The position numbers and the translations under genes were made by a program. A DNA stretch of 64,000 nucleotides, from positions 1 to 64,000 of the forward strand of contig NZ_JAFGYF010000002.1 of the NCBI RefSeq assembly GCF_016921195.1, written 5' to 3'. Of the stretch, positions 17,684 to 26,107 are shown in pieces. The number at the start of each line of letters is the position of its first letter. The stretch's first letter is position 1. The DNA is from Cellulosimicrobium cellulans. GTDB lineage: Bacteria > Actinomycetota > Actinomycetes > Actinomycetales > Cellulomonadaceae. The notes below the pieces were generated by a model that worked only from the letters and a program-made list of their open reading frames with translations, did not search any database and was not told the origin of the DNA.

Positions 17684-17879
17684 CACCGAATCGTAGAGGT
17701 CTGCGGTCGATGTCCCGTTCCCGGTGCGTCCGTGGCTCCGGGACGAGGGCGGATCGGTCGCACCCGGTCGAAGCCACGAACCGGGGCGAGAGGTGCACCC
17801 GCCGCCAGATGCGACCGAGCGCGCGCGGTGTTCACGATGGGTGCCTTGGCCCGACCGGGCCACGGGATGGAGGTGCATC

Positions 17880-18062
17880 GTGGGTATCGACGACCTGAAG
17901 GGCAAGGCGTCCGACGCGCTGAGCAGCGACAAGGGCGAGAAGGCGTCCGACGCGGCGCTGGACAAGGGTGGTGACGCCGCGTCGAAGGCGACGGGCGGAA
18001 AGCACGACGACCAGATCGACAAGGGTGCGTCGAAGGCGGACGACGCGATCGGCACGGAGTAG
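17880..18062 (+). CDS. MT0933/Rv0909-like small protein (annotated antitoxin family)
   Basis: 60 aa, Lys/Asp/Ala-rich and helical, with the family pattern MGIDDLKGKASDAL...GGKHDDQIDKGASKADD. The family (Pfam MT0933_antitox, typified by Rv0909) is annotated as an antitoxin, but no toxin gene is adjacent, and its resemblance to CsbD-like stress proteins makes a stress role equally plausible. GGAGG lies ~8 nt before the GTG start. It lies between a PP2C phosphatase and a PAS-ANTAR regulator, which supports a stress-response context. Confidence 0.75.
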   Translation: MGIDDLKGKASDALSSDKGEKASDAALDKGGDAASKATGGKHDDQIDKGASKADDAIGTE

Positions 18063-18079
18063 TCCTCGTGCTGGACGGG

Positions 18080-18125
18080 CGAGCCCCCGTGGCCCGCTGC
18101 TGACGCGCGGGGGCCACGGGGCTCG
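18080..18125 (+). terminator. Terminator after the small MT0933-like gene
   Basis: Arms of ~15 bp: CGAGCCCCCGTGGCCC (18080-18095) and GGGCCACGGGGCTCG (18111-18125), with one bulged C. Confidence 0.75.
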
Positions 18126-18189
18126 GTCGTCGTGACGGCCCGCCGGGGCCACGGGGACGTGGCCCGACCGGGCTCCCGCGCTCGGTCGC

Positions 18190-18819
18190 TCAGCGCAGGA
18201 GCGCGTCGACGCGTTCCGCGCAGTCCGCACCGGAGCGCATCGCCTCGTCGACCACCACGCGCGCGAGGTCCCGGAGGCGGACGTTCTTGTCGTTCGAGGC
18301 GCGCTTGAGCAGCCCGAACGCCTCCTCCGGACAGATGCCGTAGGCGGTCACGAGGACGCCCTTGGCCTGCTCGATCGGGCCCCTGCCCGCGGCGGCCGCC
18401 GCGATGTCTCGGTGCGCCCTTTCCTCCCCGCCGGCCGCGACCGTGGCGGTGATGTCGACGAAGTAGCCCAGGAGCTCGACGACCTCGCCCGTGTCCGGGT
18501 CACGACGACCCTGGCCGACGATGACGAGGTAGCGCTCCTTGCCGTGGGCGTCCATGATGCGGTGCACGCTCGAGAAGGGTTCCCCGGTCGCACGGGCCTC
18601 GTCGAGTATCCGGCGCACCCGCTCGCGGTCGTCGGGGTGCTTGTGCGCGAGGACGAGCTCGGTGGTCGGCACCACCTCGCCCGGCTCGAAGCCGTGCACC
18701 CGGTACGTCTCGGAGGACCACCACCAGCTGCCGGTGGTGAGGTCCAGACGGTACTGACCGATCTGCTGGCTCGCACCGCGGGCCAGGGCGTGCTCGATGG
18801 CGTGGTCGTCCACGGACAT
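18190..18819 (-). CDS. PAS-ANTAR RNA-binding antiterminator
   Basis: 209 aa. A PAS domain (~25-125; GSWWWSSETYRVHGFEPGE, HPDDRERVRRIL, YFVDITA) is followed by an ANTAR domain (~145-200; GPIEQAKGVLVTAYGICPEEAFGLLKRASNDKNVRL). ANTAR domains bind paired RNA hairpins and prevent transcription termination; the PAS part is the likely sensor. GGAGAG precedes the ATG at 18819. The RNA targets are unknown; its upstream region and neighbouring hairpins are natural places to look. Confidence 0.9.
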   Translation of the reverse strand: MSVDDHAIEHALARGASQQIGQYRLDLTTGSWWWSSETYRVHGFEPGEVVPTTELVLAHKHPDDRERVRRILDEARATGEPFSSVHRIMDAHGKERYLVIVGQGRRDPDTGEVVELLGYFVDITATVAAGGEERAHRDIAAAAAGRGPIEQAKGVLVTAYGICPEEAFGLLKRASNDKNVRLRDLARVVVDEAMRSGADCAERVDALLR

Positions 18820-18961
18820 GTCGCTCTCCGTCTTCTTCAGAGGATGAGGAGCCAGGTCCAGACTCGACCCTTCGACCGTACTCCGGAACCGTCGAGCGCG
18901 ACAGGTGGCGTGCACCCGGAACCGGTTCTTATCGTGAGGTGCGGCCGAGGTGCCGCAGGGG

Positions 18962-18994
18962 GCACCGGTCAGTGAAGAAGCCCGCGACCGGTGC
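18962..18994 (-). terminator. Terminator after the epoxide hydrolase
   Basis: Perfect 9-bp arms GCACCGGTC (18962-18970) and GACCGGTGC (18986-18994), loop 15 nt, beginning 20 bp past the stop codon. Confidence 0.65.
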
Positions 18995-19014
18995 GCCTCT
19001 TGCCCGGCCGCTCC

Positions 19015-20187
19015 CTACAGCCGGTCGACGAACGACCGCAGCTCGTGGGCGTAGCTCTCCGGTTGCTCGAAGGGCGCGAAGTGGCCCCCGCGGGGCGGTT
19101 CGGCGGCGTACACGGTGTTCGCGACGCGGTCGAGCCAGGCCCGGGGAGGCCGCACGACGTCCCCGGCGAACACCGAGAAGCCGGACGGCACCTCGACGTA
19201 GCGAGCGAGCTGTTCGCGCGGGATCGCGGCGTTGGCGCGGTAGGCGCGGACCCCGGCCCCGACGTTGCCGGCCGCCCAGTGCTCGGTGAGGAGGGCGAGG
19301 ACCTCGTCGCGCGTGTACGCCGACTCGAGGTCGCCGTCGCAGTCGCTCCACGAGCGCAGCTTCTCGACGACCCAGGCAGCGAGCCCGGCGGGGGAGTCCG
19401 TGAGCCCGATCGCGAGGGTCTGCGGCTTGGTGCTCTGCACCGCCGCGTAGGCGCCCTCGGCAGCGCGCCACCGCGCGCTCTCCTCGAGCCAGTCGCGCTC
19501 CTCCGGCGTGAGCGAGGCGGGGTCGCCCGAGAACACCGGCAGCCCCGCGTCCGTACGGTGCACGGCGATCACGCGGTCGGGGAAGTCGAGCGCGAGGAAC
19601 CGGGCGACGTGGCTGCCCATGTCCCCGCCCGCCACGAGGAACCGGTCATAGCCGAGCGCGGTCATGAGCTCGGCCCAGAGGGCGGCCACCACGCGGTTGT
19701 CGGGCGTCGCGCCCGCGGGGACGTCGGAGAAGCCGAAGCCGGGCATGTCGGGGACGACGAGGTCGAAGGTACGGCGACCCGAGGCGTCCGGGGTCGTGCC
19801 GGCGCCCGGGGTGGTCAGGAGCGGCACGACCTTGCGGTATCGCCATGCGGAGTCCGGCCAGCCGTGGGCGAGCAGCAGCGGGAGCGGGGGAGCGTCGTTC
19901 GGCCGGGAGGTCGAGCGCGCGTGGAGGAAGTGGACGCGCGTCCCGTCGATCGTCGCGCGCCGGCTCGGGAGCGCGGCGAGCAGTGCCTGGTGCGCAGCGA
20001 AGTCGAAGCCGTCGGCCCAGTACGCCACCAGGTCGCGCAGGTACGCGACGTCGGTGCCGGCGGCCCACCCCAGGTCGCCCGGCGCGTCGAGCCACCGGGT
20101 CGCCCGCAGGCGCGAGCGCAGGTCGTCGACGACCGCGTCGGGGATCCGGGGCGTGAAGCTCTCGAGGTCGGTCACGGGCTGCGCCAT
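19015..20187 (-). CDS. Epoxide hydrolase family alpha/beta hydrolase
   Basis: 390 aa. The N-terminal EHN domain (~5-110, typical of microsomal-type epoxide hydrolases; RSRLRATRWLDAPGD) precedes the alpha/beta-hydrolase core. Visible are HGWPDSAWRY (oxyanion hole), the nucleophile elbow GGDMGSHVARF with the catalytic Asp, and the C-terminal RGGHFAPFEQPE with the catalytic His. It probably opens xenobiotic or lipid epoxides to diols. TAACCT (20195-20200) lies 7 nt before the ATG, consistent with leaderless transcription. Confidence 0.9.
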   Translation of the reverse strand: MAQPVTDLESFTPRIPDAVVDDLRSRLRATRWLDAPGDLGWAAGTDVAYLRDLVAYWADGFDFAAHQALLAALPSRRATIDGTRVHFLHARSTSRPNDAPPLPLLLAHGWPDSAWRYRKVVPLLTTPGAGTTPDASGRRTFDLVVPDMPGFGFSDVPAGATPDNRVVAALWAELMTALGYDRFLVAGGDMGSHVARFLALDFPDRVIAVHRTDAGLPVFSGDPASLTPEERDWLEESARWRAAEGAYAAVQSTKPQTLAIGLTDSPAGLAAWVVEKLRSWSDCDGDLESAYTRDEVLALLTEHWAAGNVGAGVRAYRANAAIPREQLARYVEVPSGFSVFAGDVVRPPRAWLDRVANTVYAAEPPRGGHFAPFEQPESYAHELRSFVDRL

Positions 20188-20226
20188 GACGTCGAGGTTA
20201 GCCGCACAGGGGCCGAGGGCCGGCGA

Positions 20227-20820
20227 CTACTCCGGGTAGACGCCGTGCTTCTTGTGCGTCGGCTTGGGCAGGCGCGCCCGGCGGAGCTGGAACGCGCGCA
20301 TCACGGCGTACATGGTCGTGCCCTTGGGGATCTCGCCGAACTTCGCGAGCAGCCGCTTGCGCAGGCGCCGCCACATGATGAAGCCGTCGACGACCGTGAG
20401 GAGCACGATGACGTAGAGCGTCATCACCGTGAGGAACGCGAGGTCCTGGTTCTGCGCGGTGAGGAACGAGAAGACGATGAACACCAGCGCGACGGGCAGG
20501 AAGAACTCGCCGAGGTTCCAGCGCGCGTCGACGTACTCGCGCACGTAGCGCTTGACCGGGCCCTTGTCGCGCGGCGGCAGGTAGCGCTCGTCGCCTGTCT
20601 GCATCGCCTGGTACTGCCGGTCACGCATCTCGCGCTGCTTCTCCCGCGCGGACTTGGCGGCGGCGCGACGGTCGTTCGGCACGAGGGGTCGCTTGTTCGC
20701 GGCCTCGGCCACCTTGCGCTTGGGCGTCGGACGGCCCTTGCCGGCCCGCTCGATCTCGGCGGCCTGCTCGACAGGGTCGGGGGCGGCGGGGGTCGCGGCA
20801 GGCTTGTTGCGGGAGAACAC
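20227..20820 (-). CDS. DUF3043 membrane protein
   Basis: 197 aa. A charged cytoplasmic N-terminus (KRKVAEAANKRPLVPNDRRAAAK, RYLPPRDKGPVKRYVREYVDAR) is followed by two transmembrane helices (~108-128 and ~133-150) and a basic C-terminus. This is the actinobacterial DUF3043 family, function unknown. GTG start at 20820 with TACGCT (20827-20832) 6 nt upstream. Confidence 0.88.
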   Translation of the reverse strand: MFSRNKPAATPAAPDPVEQAAEIERAGKGRPTPKRKVAEAANKRPLVPNDRRAAAKSAREKQREMRDRQYQAMQTGDERYLPPRDKGPVKRYVREYVDARWNLGEFFLPVALVFIVFSFLTAQNQDLAFLTVMTLYVIVLLTVVDGFIMWRRLRKRLLAKFGEIPKGTTMYAVMRAFQLRRARLPKPTHKKHGVYPE

Positions 20821-20901
20821 CCCTCCAGCGTAGTCGAGCCGGACGAGTGCCCGGCATCGAGGTCTTGCGGACAGGGGTGGCGCAGAGCACGGCCGTCCAG
20901 T

Positions 20902-20927
20902 AGCGTTACATGCTGAATCGTAATGCT
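20902..20927. promoter_or_regulatory. Candidate TetR operator over the MFS promoter
   Basis: AGCGTTAC (20902-20909) and GTAATGCT (20920-20927) form an inverted repeat (7 of 8 bp) with a 10-bp spacer. It overlaps the likely -10 (TAGCGT/TTACAT) of the MFS gene. The TetR gene two positions downstream is the likely binder, and its own leader contains CGTTACGAT. Confidence 0.55.
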
Positions 20928-20939
20928 CTGGAGGGGAAC

Positions 20940-22394
20940 ATGAGCCGCACCGCCGAGACCACCGCGACCACGACCGTCCGGGCAGGACCCCACGAGTGGG
21001 TGGGGCTGGTCCTGCTCGTGCTCCCGATGCTCATGGTCGCGACCGACCTCACCGTCCTGTTCTTCGCGCTGCCCTCGATCACCGCGGACCTGGACGCCTC
21101 GGCCACGCAGGCGCTCTGGATCTCGCACGTCTACGGGTTCCTCATCGCCGGGACGCTCGTCACCGCCGGGCGGCTCGCGGACCGCGTCGGGGCACGTCGC
21201 CTCCTGCTCGTCGGCGCGACGGCGTTCGCCGCCCTGTCCGTGGTCGCCGCGACCGCGACGAACGCGGGGACGCTGGTCCTCGCCCGGGCTCTGCTGGGGG
21301 TCGCAGGATCGACCCTCATGCCCGCGCTCTTCTCCCTCCTGCGCCAGATGTTCCGTGCCGATGCGCAGCGACGCCTCGCCATCGCGATCCTGTTCAGCGC
21401 CTTCTCGGTCGGTGCGGCGGTCGGGCCGGTCCTGGGCGGCGTCCTCCTCGAGCGGTTCTGGTGGGGTTCCGTCTTCCTCGTCAACGTGCCGCCGATGCTC
21501 CTGCTCGTGCTCCTGGGGCCATGGCTCCTGCCGACGGCACGCGGGACGGGCGGCGGAGGGCGGCTCGACCTGACGAGCGTCGCGCTGTCCGTCGCGGGCA
21601 TGCTGGGCGTCGTCTTCGGGCTCCAGGAGCTCGCGGCCGGTCCTTCCACGGGCCCGACGGCGGCGCGCGACGCGGCCGTCCTGGTCGCCGGAGCGATGCT
21701 GCTCTGGCTCTTCGTGCGACGCCAGCGCCGGCTCCCCGACCCGCTGCTCGACCTGCGCCTCGTGACCGCGCGCCGGCCGGCCGCCGCCCTCGGCACGCTG
21801 CTGCTCACCGGGATCGGCGTCGTCGGTGTGTACTACCTGTTCACCCAGCACCTGCAGCGCGCGTCGGGCCTCGATCCGCTCGAGGCGGGCCTGTGGACGC
21901 TGCCGTACGTCGCGGTGAACATCCTCGGCGCCCTGCTCGCTCCGGCCTTCGCCTCCCGGTTCCGTCCCGAGGCTGTCGTGGCCGTCAGTCTCGGGGTGGT
22001 CGTCGCCGGGGCCGTGCTGACGGGGTTCGTCGGCTGGGCGCACGTCCCCGTGCCGGCGCTCGCGGTGTCGGTCGCGGCGCTCGGCCTCGGTCACGGTGCC
22101 GCGGCAGCGCTCGTGAGCGACCTCGTCATCTCGTCGGCGCCCCCCGCGCAGACGGGCTCGGCGGCTGCCACGCAGGAGGTGTCGGCCGAGCTCGGCACGG
22201 CGCTCGGCATCGCGACGGCGGGGATCGTGGCCGTCGTCGTGCAGCGCTCGGCGCTCCGTGACGGCACGCCCCTCGCGGACGGCGGCGCGTCCGCCCAGGC
22301 GCTCCCGGCCTACGCGTGCGTCGCGGCGCTGCTCGTGGGTCTCGCGGCGACGCTCGTGGTCCGGGTCCTCGTGCGGCCGGACCGTCGCGGCTGA
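20940..22394 (+). CDS. MFS drug exporter, DHA2 (14-TM) type
   Basis: 484 aa. Fourteen hydrophobic helices can be traced; motif A appears as GRLADRVGARRLLL (~78-91). SmvA/QacA-like features include ATDLTVLFFALPSI in helix 1 (motif D1) and the motif C region GPVLGGVLLE. It is a proton-driven exporter, probably of lipophilic cations or antiseptics. GGAGGGG (20930-20936) places the start at the ATG at 20940. The TetR gene follows 24 bp later and the operator-like palindrome lies directly upstream. Confidence 0.9.
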   Translation: MSRTAETTATTTVRAGPHEWVGLVLLVLPMLMVATDLTVLFFALPSITADLDASATQALWISHVYGFLIAGTLVTAGRLADRVGARRLLLVGATAFAALSVVAATATNAGTLVLARALLGVAGSTLMPALFSLLRQMFRADAQRRLAIAILFSAFSVGAAVGPVLGGVLLERFWWGSVFLVNVPPMLLLVLLGPWLLPTARGTGGGGRLDLTSVALSVAGMLGVVFGLQELAAGPSTGPTAARDAAVLVAGAMLLWLFVRRQRRLPDPLLDLRLVTARRPAAALGTLLLTGIGVVGVYYLFTQHLQRASGLDPLEAGLWTLPYVAVNILGALLAPAFASRFRPEAVVAVSLGVVVAGAVLTGFVGWAHVPVPALAVSVAALGLGHGAAAALVSDLVISSAPPAQTGSAAATQEVSAELGTALGIATAGIVAVVVQRSALRDGTPLADGGASAQALPAYACVAALLVGLAATLVVRVLVRPDRRG

Positions 22395-22418
22395 CGGTCC
22401 GCCGTTACGATCACGACC

Positions 22419-23102
22419 ATGTCCAGCGCTTCCGGCACTCCGGCCCCCGGGGGCGGCGGTCGTCCGCGCGACCGCCAGATCGACCGCGCGGTGCTCGACG
22501 CGGCGTCCGAGCTCCTGGACTCGGGGGGTTATGCGCAGCTGACGCTCGAGAAGGTCGCGCGCCGTGCCGGGACCACGAGGCCGGCGATCTACCGCCGCTG
22601 GGCGGGCCGCGCCCCGCTGGCCCTCGCCGCGGTCGCGGCCCGACTGAGCGTGCCTGAGGCGCCGGACACCGGGTGCACCCTGTGCGACCTGGGCGAGAGC
22701 CTCGGAGTGTTCCTGGGCGCGTACCGTGCGACCCGGCCGGACGTGCTCGCCGCGCTGTACGCGGAGTGCGCGCCCGACCCGGCGCTGCGCGAGCGCTACC
22801 TCGCGGTGGTGGTGGAGCCGTCGCGGCGGGCCGTGGCCGCGACCCTGGCCCGGGCGGCGACCCGCGGCGACCTGCGCGAGGACGTCGACCAGGACCAGGT
22901 CGTGGACCTGTTCGCGTCGCTCGTCCAGTACCGCGCGCTCTTCGGCGACACGCACCTGAGCGACGCGGAGGCCGAGGACGCGATCGAGCTCGTCCTGCGC
23001 GGCCTCGCCGTCGACTACGACGCACTGCTCGCGCGCAGTGCGGCGCTCGAGCTCGAGCACCGGGGCGGGCCGGGCGCGCCGCACGTCCACCTCCCGGACT
23101 GA
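22419..23102 (+). CDS. TetR/AcrR family repressor
   Basis: 227 aa. The N-terminal HTH (~20-68; AVLDAASELLDSGGYAQLTLEKVARRAGTTRPAIYRRW) is typical; the C-terminal ligand domain is of the TetR_C type with an unusual CTLCDLG pair of cysteines (~86-89). It most likely represses the upstream MFS exporter and itself. TACGAT (22406-22411) ends 7 nt before the ATG, so it can be made from its own leaderless transcript as well as from the MFS message. Confidence 0.88.
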   Translation: MSSASGTPAPGGGGRPRDRQIDRAVLDAASELLDSGGYAQLTLEKVARRAGTTRPAIYRRWAGRAPLALAAVAARLSVPEAPDTGCTLCDLGESLGVFLGAYRATRPDVLAALYAECAPDPALRERYLAVVVEPSRRAVAATLARAATRGDLREDVDQDQVVDLFASLVQYRALFGDTHLSDAEAEDAIELVLRGLAVDYDALLARSAALELEHRGGPGAPHVHLPD

Positions 23103-23127
23103 GGCCCCCTGCGGGGGTACGGCCTCG
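23101..23127 (+). terminator. Terminator after the TetR gene
   Basis: Hairpin GAGGCC (23101-23106) with GGCCTC (23121-23126) and an inner CCCC/GGGG pairing, overlapping the end of the TetR stop codon. Confidence 0.6.
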
Positions 23128-23175
23128 GGGCGTCCCGGAGGTCCCGGCGGGTCTGGTTGTCGTACCGTGCTCGTC

Positions 23176-24594
23176 GTGACGAACTCACCCGAACCCTCCG
23201 CCCCCGCCCCCGGCCCCGACCTCGCGACGACTCTCCGTGAGACCGTCGCCCGCCTGTTCCCCGCGCTGCGCGCGGACCTCGAGTCCCTGGTGCGCGTGCC
23301 GAGCGTCTCGAACGCCGCGTTCGACCAGGCGCACGTCGACGCGAGCGCGGACGCCGTGGCCGCGCTCCTGCGCGACGCCGGCCTGCCGGAGGTCCAGGTG
23401 CTGCGCGCCCGGACCGCCGACGGCACCGAGGGCGCGCCCGCCGTCGTCGCACGCCGTCCCGCGCCCGACGGCGCCCCGACCGTCCTGCTGTACGCGCACC
23501 ACGACGTGCAGCCCCCGGGCGACGCCGCCGCGTGGGAGACCGACCCGTTCGAGCCGACCGAGCGCGACGGGCGGCTCTACGGCCGCGGCGCGGCCGACGA
23601 CAAGGCGGGTGTCGTGGCGCACCTGGGGGCCCTGCGCGCCCTCACCGAGAGCGGACGGCTGGGCGACCTGCCCGTCGGCGTGACGGTCTTCGTGGAGGGG
23701 GAGGAGGAGATCGGCTCGCCGACGTTCCTGCCGTTCCTCACGCAGTACCGCGACCTGCTCGCGGCCGACGTCATCGTCGTGGCGGACTCGTCGAACTGGA
23801 AGATCGGCGTCCCCGCGCTCACGACGTCGCTGCGGGGCCTCGTCGACTGCGAGGTCGAGGTCGCGGTGCTCGACCACGCGGTGCACTCGGGCATGTTCGG
23901 CGGCCCGGTGCTCGACGCGGTGACCCTGCTCGCGCGCTTGATCGCGACGCTGCACGACGACGCGGGCAACGTCGCCGTCCCCGGGCTGGTCACGGCCGCC
24001 GAGCCGACGGTCGACTACGCCGAGGCGGACTTCCGCGCCGACTCCTCGCTGCTCGACGGCACCGTGCTCGCGGGGGAGGGGAGCATCGCCGGGCGGCTGT
24101 GGACCAAGCCCGCGATCGCCGTCATCGGCCTCGACGCGCCGAGCGTGGCGCACGCGTCCAACACCCTCGCCCCGCGCGCGACCGCGAAGCTCTCGGTGCG
24201 GCTCGCGCCCGGGCAGGACCCGGCCGCCGCGATGGCGGCCCTGCGCACCCACCTGGAGTCGAGCGCGCCGTTCGGCGCGCGCGTCACCGTGCGCGACGGC
24301 GAGCAGGGCAAGCCGTTCCTCGCGCCCGGCGACTCGGAGGCCATGCGCGCGGCGCGGTGGGCGTTCGCGACGTCGTGGGGCACCGACCCGGTCGACATCG
24401 GCGTGGGCGGGTCGATCCCGTTCATCGCCGACCTGCTCGAGGTGTTCCCCGACGCCGCGATCCTCGTGACGGGCGTGGAGGACCCGGACTCGCGCGCGCA
24501 CGGCGCGAACGAGTCGGTGCACCTCGGCGAGCTCGAGAAGGTCGTGCTCGCCGAGGCGCTCCTGCTCGCCCGGCTCGGTGGCGCGGTCGCCTGA
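23176..24594 (+). CDS. M20 family metallopeptidase (dipeptidase)
   Basis: 472 aa, full length. The di-zinc site is visible: YAHHDVQPPGD (His, Asp), GRGAADDKAGVV (bridging Asp) and EGEEEIGS (catalytic and ligand Glu). The lid domain contains DHAVHSGMFGG, and GANESVHLGE holds the last His. It probably cleaves dipeptides or related amides, as carnosinase-like M20 enzymes do. TACCGT (23163-23168) lies 7 nt before the GTG at 23176, which fixes the start. Confidence 0.92.
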   Translation: MTNSPEPSAPAPGPDLATTLRETVARLFPALRADLESLVRVPSVSNAAFDQAHVDASADAVAALLRDAGLPEVQVLRARTADGTEGAPAVVARRPAPDGAPTVLLYAHHDVQPPGDAAAWETDPFEPTERDGRLYGRGAADDKAGVVAHLGALRALTESGRLGDLPVGVTVFVEGEEEIGSPTFLPFLTQYRDLLAADVIVVADSSNWKIGVPALTTSLRGLVDCEVEVAVLDHAVHSGMFGGPVLDAVTLLARLIATLHDDAGNVAVPGLVTAAEPTVDYAEADFRADSSLLDGTVLAGEGSIAGRLWTKPAIAVIGLDAPSVAHASNTLAPRATAKLSVRLAPGQDPAAAMAALRTHLESSAPFGARVTVRDGEQGKPFLAPGDSEAMRAARWAFATSWGTDPVDIGVGGSIPFIADLLEVFPDAAILVTGVEDPDSRAHGANESVHLGELEKVVLAEALLLARLGGAVA

Positions 24595-24623
24595 CCGAGC
24601 GCGCGGCGGCGCTCGCCCGGTCA
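24592..24623. terminator. Overlapping terminator of convergent genes
   Basis: TGACCG-AGCGC (24592-24602) pairs with GCGCT...CGGTCA (to 24623). The stop codons of both convergent genes lie within the hairpin. Confidence 0.55.
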
Positions 24624-25433
24624 GTCGGTGAGCGCCGCCCGCAGGTCGGCCGCCTCGGCGAGCGTCGGCCCGACGGCGTCCCGCACGGCGGTGTCGAGCG
24701 CGCCCGTCAGCGCCTCGAGGTCGTCGAGCAGCGTGCGTGCCGCGTCCGTGTCGCCCGTGCGGACCGCGAGCTCGGCGAGATACGCGAGCGCGCGCACACG
24801 GTCGGCCGCGTCGACGTCGTCCCCGGCGCGCCGCAGCGCGCCCGTGAGGATCTTGCGCGCCTGCACGGGGTCGCCGTGCGAGTCCGCCTGCACGACGGCG
24901 TCGTCCAGCGACCGGGCGAGCCGCCCCTCGGGGCGGGCGGCGTACGCATCGACGGCGGACGCCCCGGCGGCGTCCGTGGCCGGCGCCGCCGCGGCGGGAG
25001 ACCGGCGCATCACGCGCACCCAGTTTCCTGCGGGGTCCACGAGGCTGAAGCCCGTCGTCCCACCCGCGTTCGCGCGCCGCCGGGGTCGGGTGATCCGGGG
25101 GAAGCCCGTGAGCGGCAGCCGCCCGTAGCGGGCGCGCAGGCCCGCCGCGAACGCCTCGAAGACCGGAGCCGTGTCCTCGACGACGACGATGCACGTGCTG
25201 TAGCTGTCCTGCGGCTCGATCCCGTCGAGCCCGAAGTAGTGGATGTCGACGCCGCCGCGACGGACCGCGAGGTACGGGTTGGGGCGGAGCTGCCGGTACG
25301 TCACGTCGAACCCGAGCGCGGTCCAGAAGTCCCGCAGCTCGTCGATGTCCTGGCAGGGCAGGGCCGGGACCATGGTCGCGTCGAACGGGTCGGGGGCGGG
25401 GTCGTCAGGCGAAGGCGCTCGGTCGGCGGTCAT
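24621..25433 (-). CDS. VOC-domain protein with C-terminal helical repeat region
   Basis: 270 aa. Residues ~20-140 form a glyoxalase/bleomycin-resistance (VOC) module (MVPALPCQDIDELRDFWTALGFDVTY...FSLVDPAGNWVRVM). Residues ~165-265 form an added helical region (ARSLDDAVVQADSHGDPVQA..., ALAYLAELAVRTGDTDAARTLL) that resembles TPR-like helices. The VOC-plus-helical layout is less common than stand-alone VOC proteins. The substrate is unknown. TTCGAT (25440-25445) lies 6 nt upstream of the ATG, a weak -10. Confidence 0.8.
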   Translation of the reverse strand: MTADRAPSPDDPAPDPFDATMVPALPCQDIDELRDFWTALGFDVTYRQLRPNPYLAVRRGGVDIHYFGLDGIEPQDSYSTCIVVVEDTAPVFEAFAAGLRARYGRLPLTGFPRITRPRRRANAGGTTGFSLVDPAGNWVRVMRRSPAAAAPATDAAGASAVDAYAARPEGRLARSLDDAVVQADSHGDPVQARKILTGALRRAGDDVDAADRVRALAYLAELAVRTGDTDAARTLLDDLEALTGALDTAVRDAVGPTLAEAADLRAALTD

Positions 25434-25481
25434 CGAACCATCGAAGCACCCGACCCTCGCCGCGACCAGGGCGCCGGGCGG

Positions 25482-26012
25482 TCAGCCGCGGTGCGCGACG
25501 TCGACCGCGCGGGACCACCGGGCGACGTCGTCGGGGAGCTCGGGCGAGGTGACGTCGCCGCCCAGCAGCCCGACGACGTCGGGCGCCGCGATCCGGTCAC
25601 CGGACCCGCGGGCGAGGAACCGGCCCGCGACGAGGCCGCGTGCGCACAGGTCGCCGCGGCGCGAGAACACCTGCTCCAGGTAGACGATGCGCTCGTCCCA
25701 CCCGACGACGCGCGTCGTGATCTCGAAGCGGTCCCAGAGCTGGAGCGAACGGCGGTACTTCATGGTCGACGCCGCGACGACGGGGTACCAGCCCTTGCCC
25801 TTGAGCAGGGGGAACCCCCCGAGGTCGGCGATGAAGTTGCTGCGCGCGACGTCCATCATCTGCAGGTACACGCCGTTGTTGACGTGCAGGTAGAAGTCGA
25901 GGTCGCCCGGGTGCACGCGCATCCGGGTGACGGACGGCTCGAGGACGCCGCGGCCCGGCACGGCCTTGCGCGGCATCGTGCTGGCGACGAGGAGCTGGAT
26001 CTGGCGGGTCAC
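25482..26012 (-). CDS. Acyl-CoA thioesterase, 4HBT hot-dog fold
   Basis: 176 aa. The hot-dog signature HPGDLDFYLHVNNGVYLQMMDVARSNF (~33-59) contains the catalytic region of the 4HBT/YbgC type. It probably hydrolyses acyl- or aryl-CoA thioesters. GTG start at 26012 with TAGCCT (26019-26024) 6 nt upstream. It is divergent from the DUF3817 gene across a 95-bp gap. Confidence 0.85.
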   Translation of the reverse strand: MTRQIQLLVASTMPRKAVPGRGVLEPSVTRMRVHPGDLDFYLHVNNGVYLQMMDVARSNFIADLGGFPLLKGKGWYPVVAASTMKYRRSLQLWDRFEITTRVVGWDERIVYLEQVFSRRGDLCARGLVAGRFLARGSGDRIAAPDVVGLLGGDVTSPELPDDVARWSRAVDVAHRG

Positions 26013-26107
26013 CCGGGCAGGCTACTACCCCGCACCAGCGGTATCGGGTACTTCTCGCCGTCGACGGCTGGGAAGGCCTGTCATCTCCGTGTGCGAGGAT
26101 GCGCGCC

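Noticed and set aside
17880-18062. Toxin-antitoxin module
   Set aside because: The small protein belongs to a family named antitoxin, but both flanking genes are signalling proteins and no toxin-like gene is adjacent.
20424-23426. 1000-codon minus-strand frame antisense to the MFS and TetR genes
   Set aside because: Composition is Arg/Glu/His-rich low complexity, and the opposite strand carries clear MFS and TetR domains.
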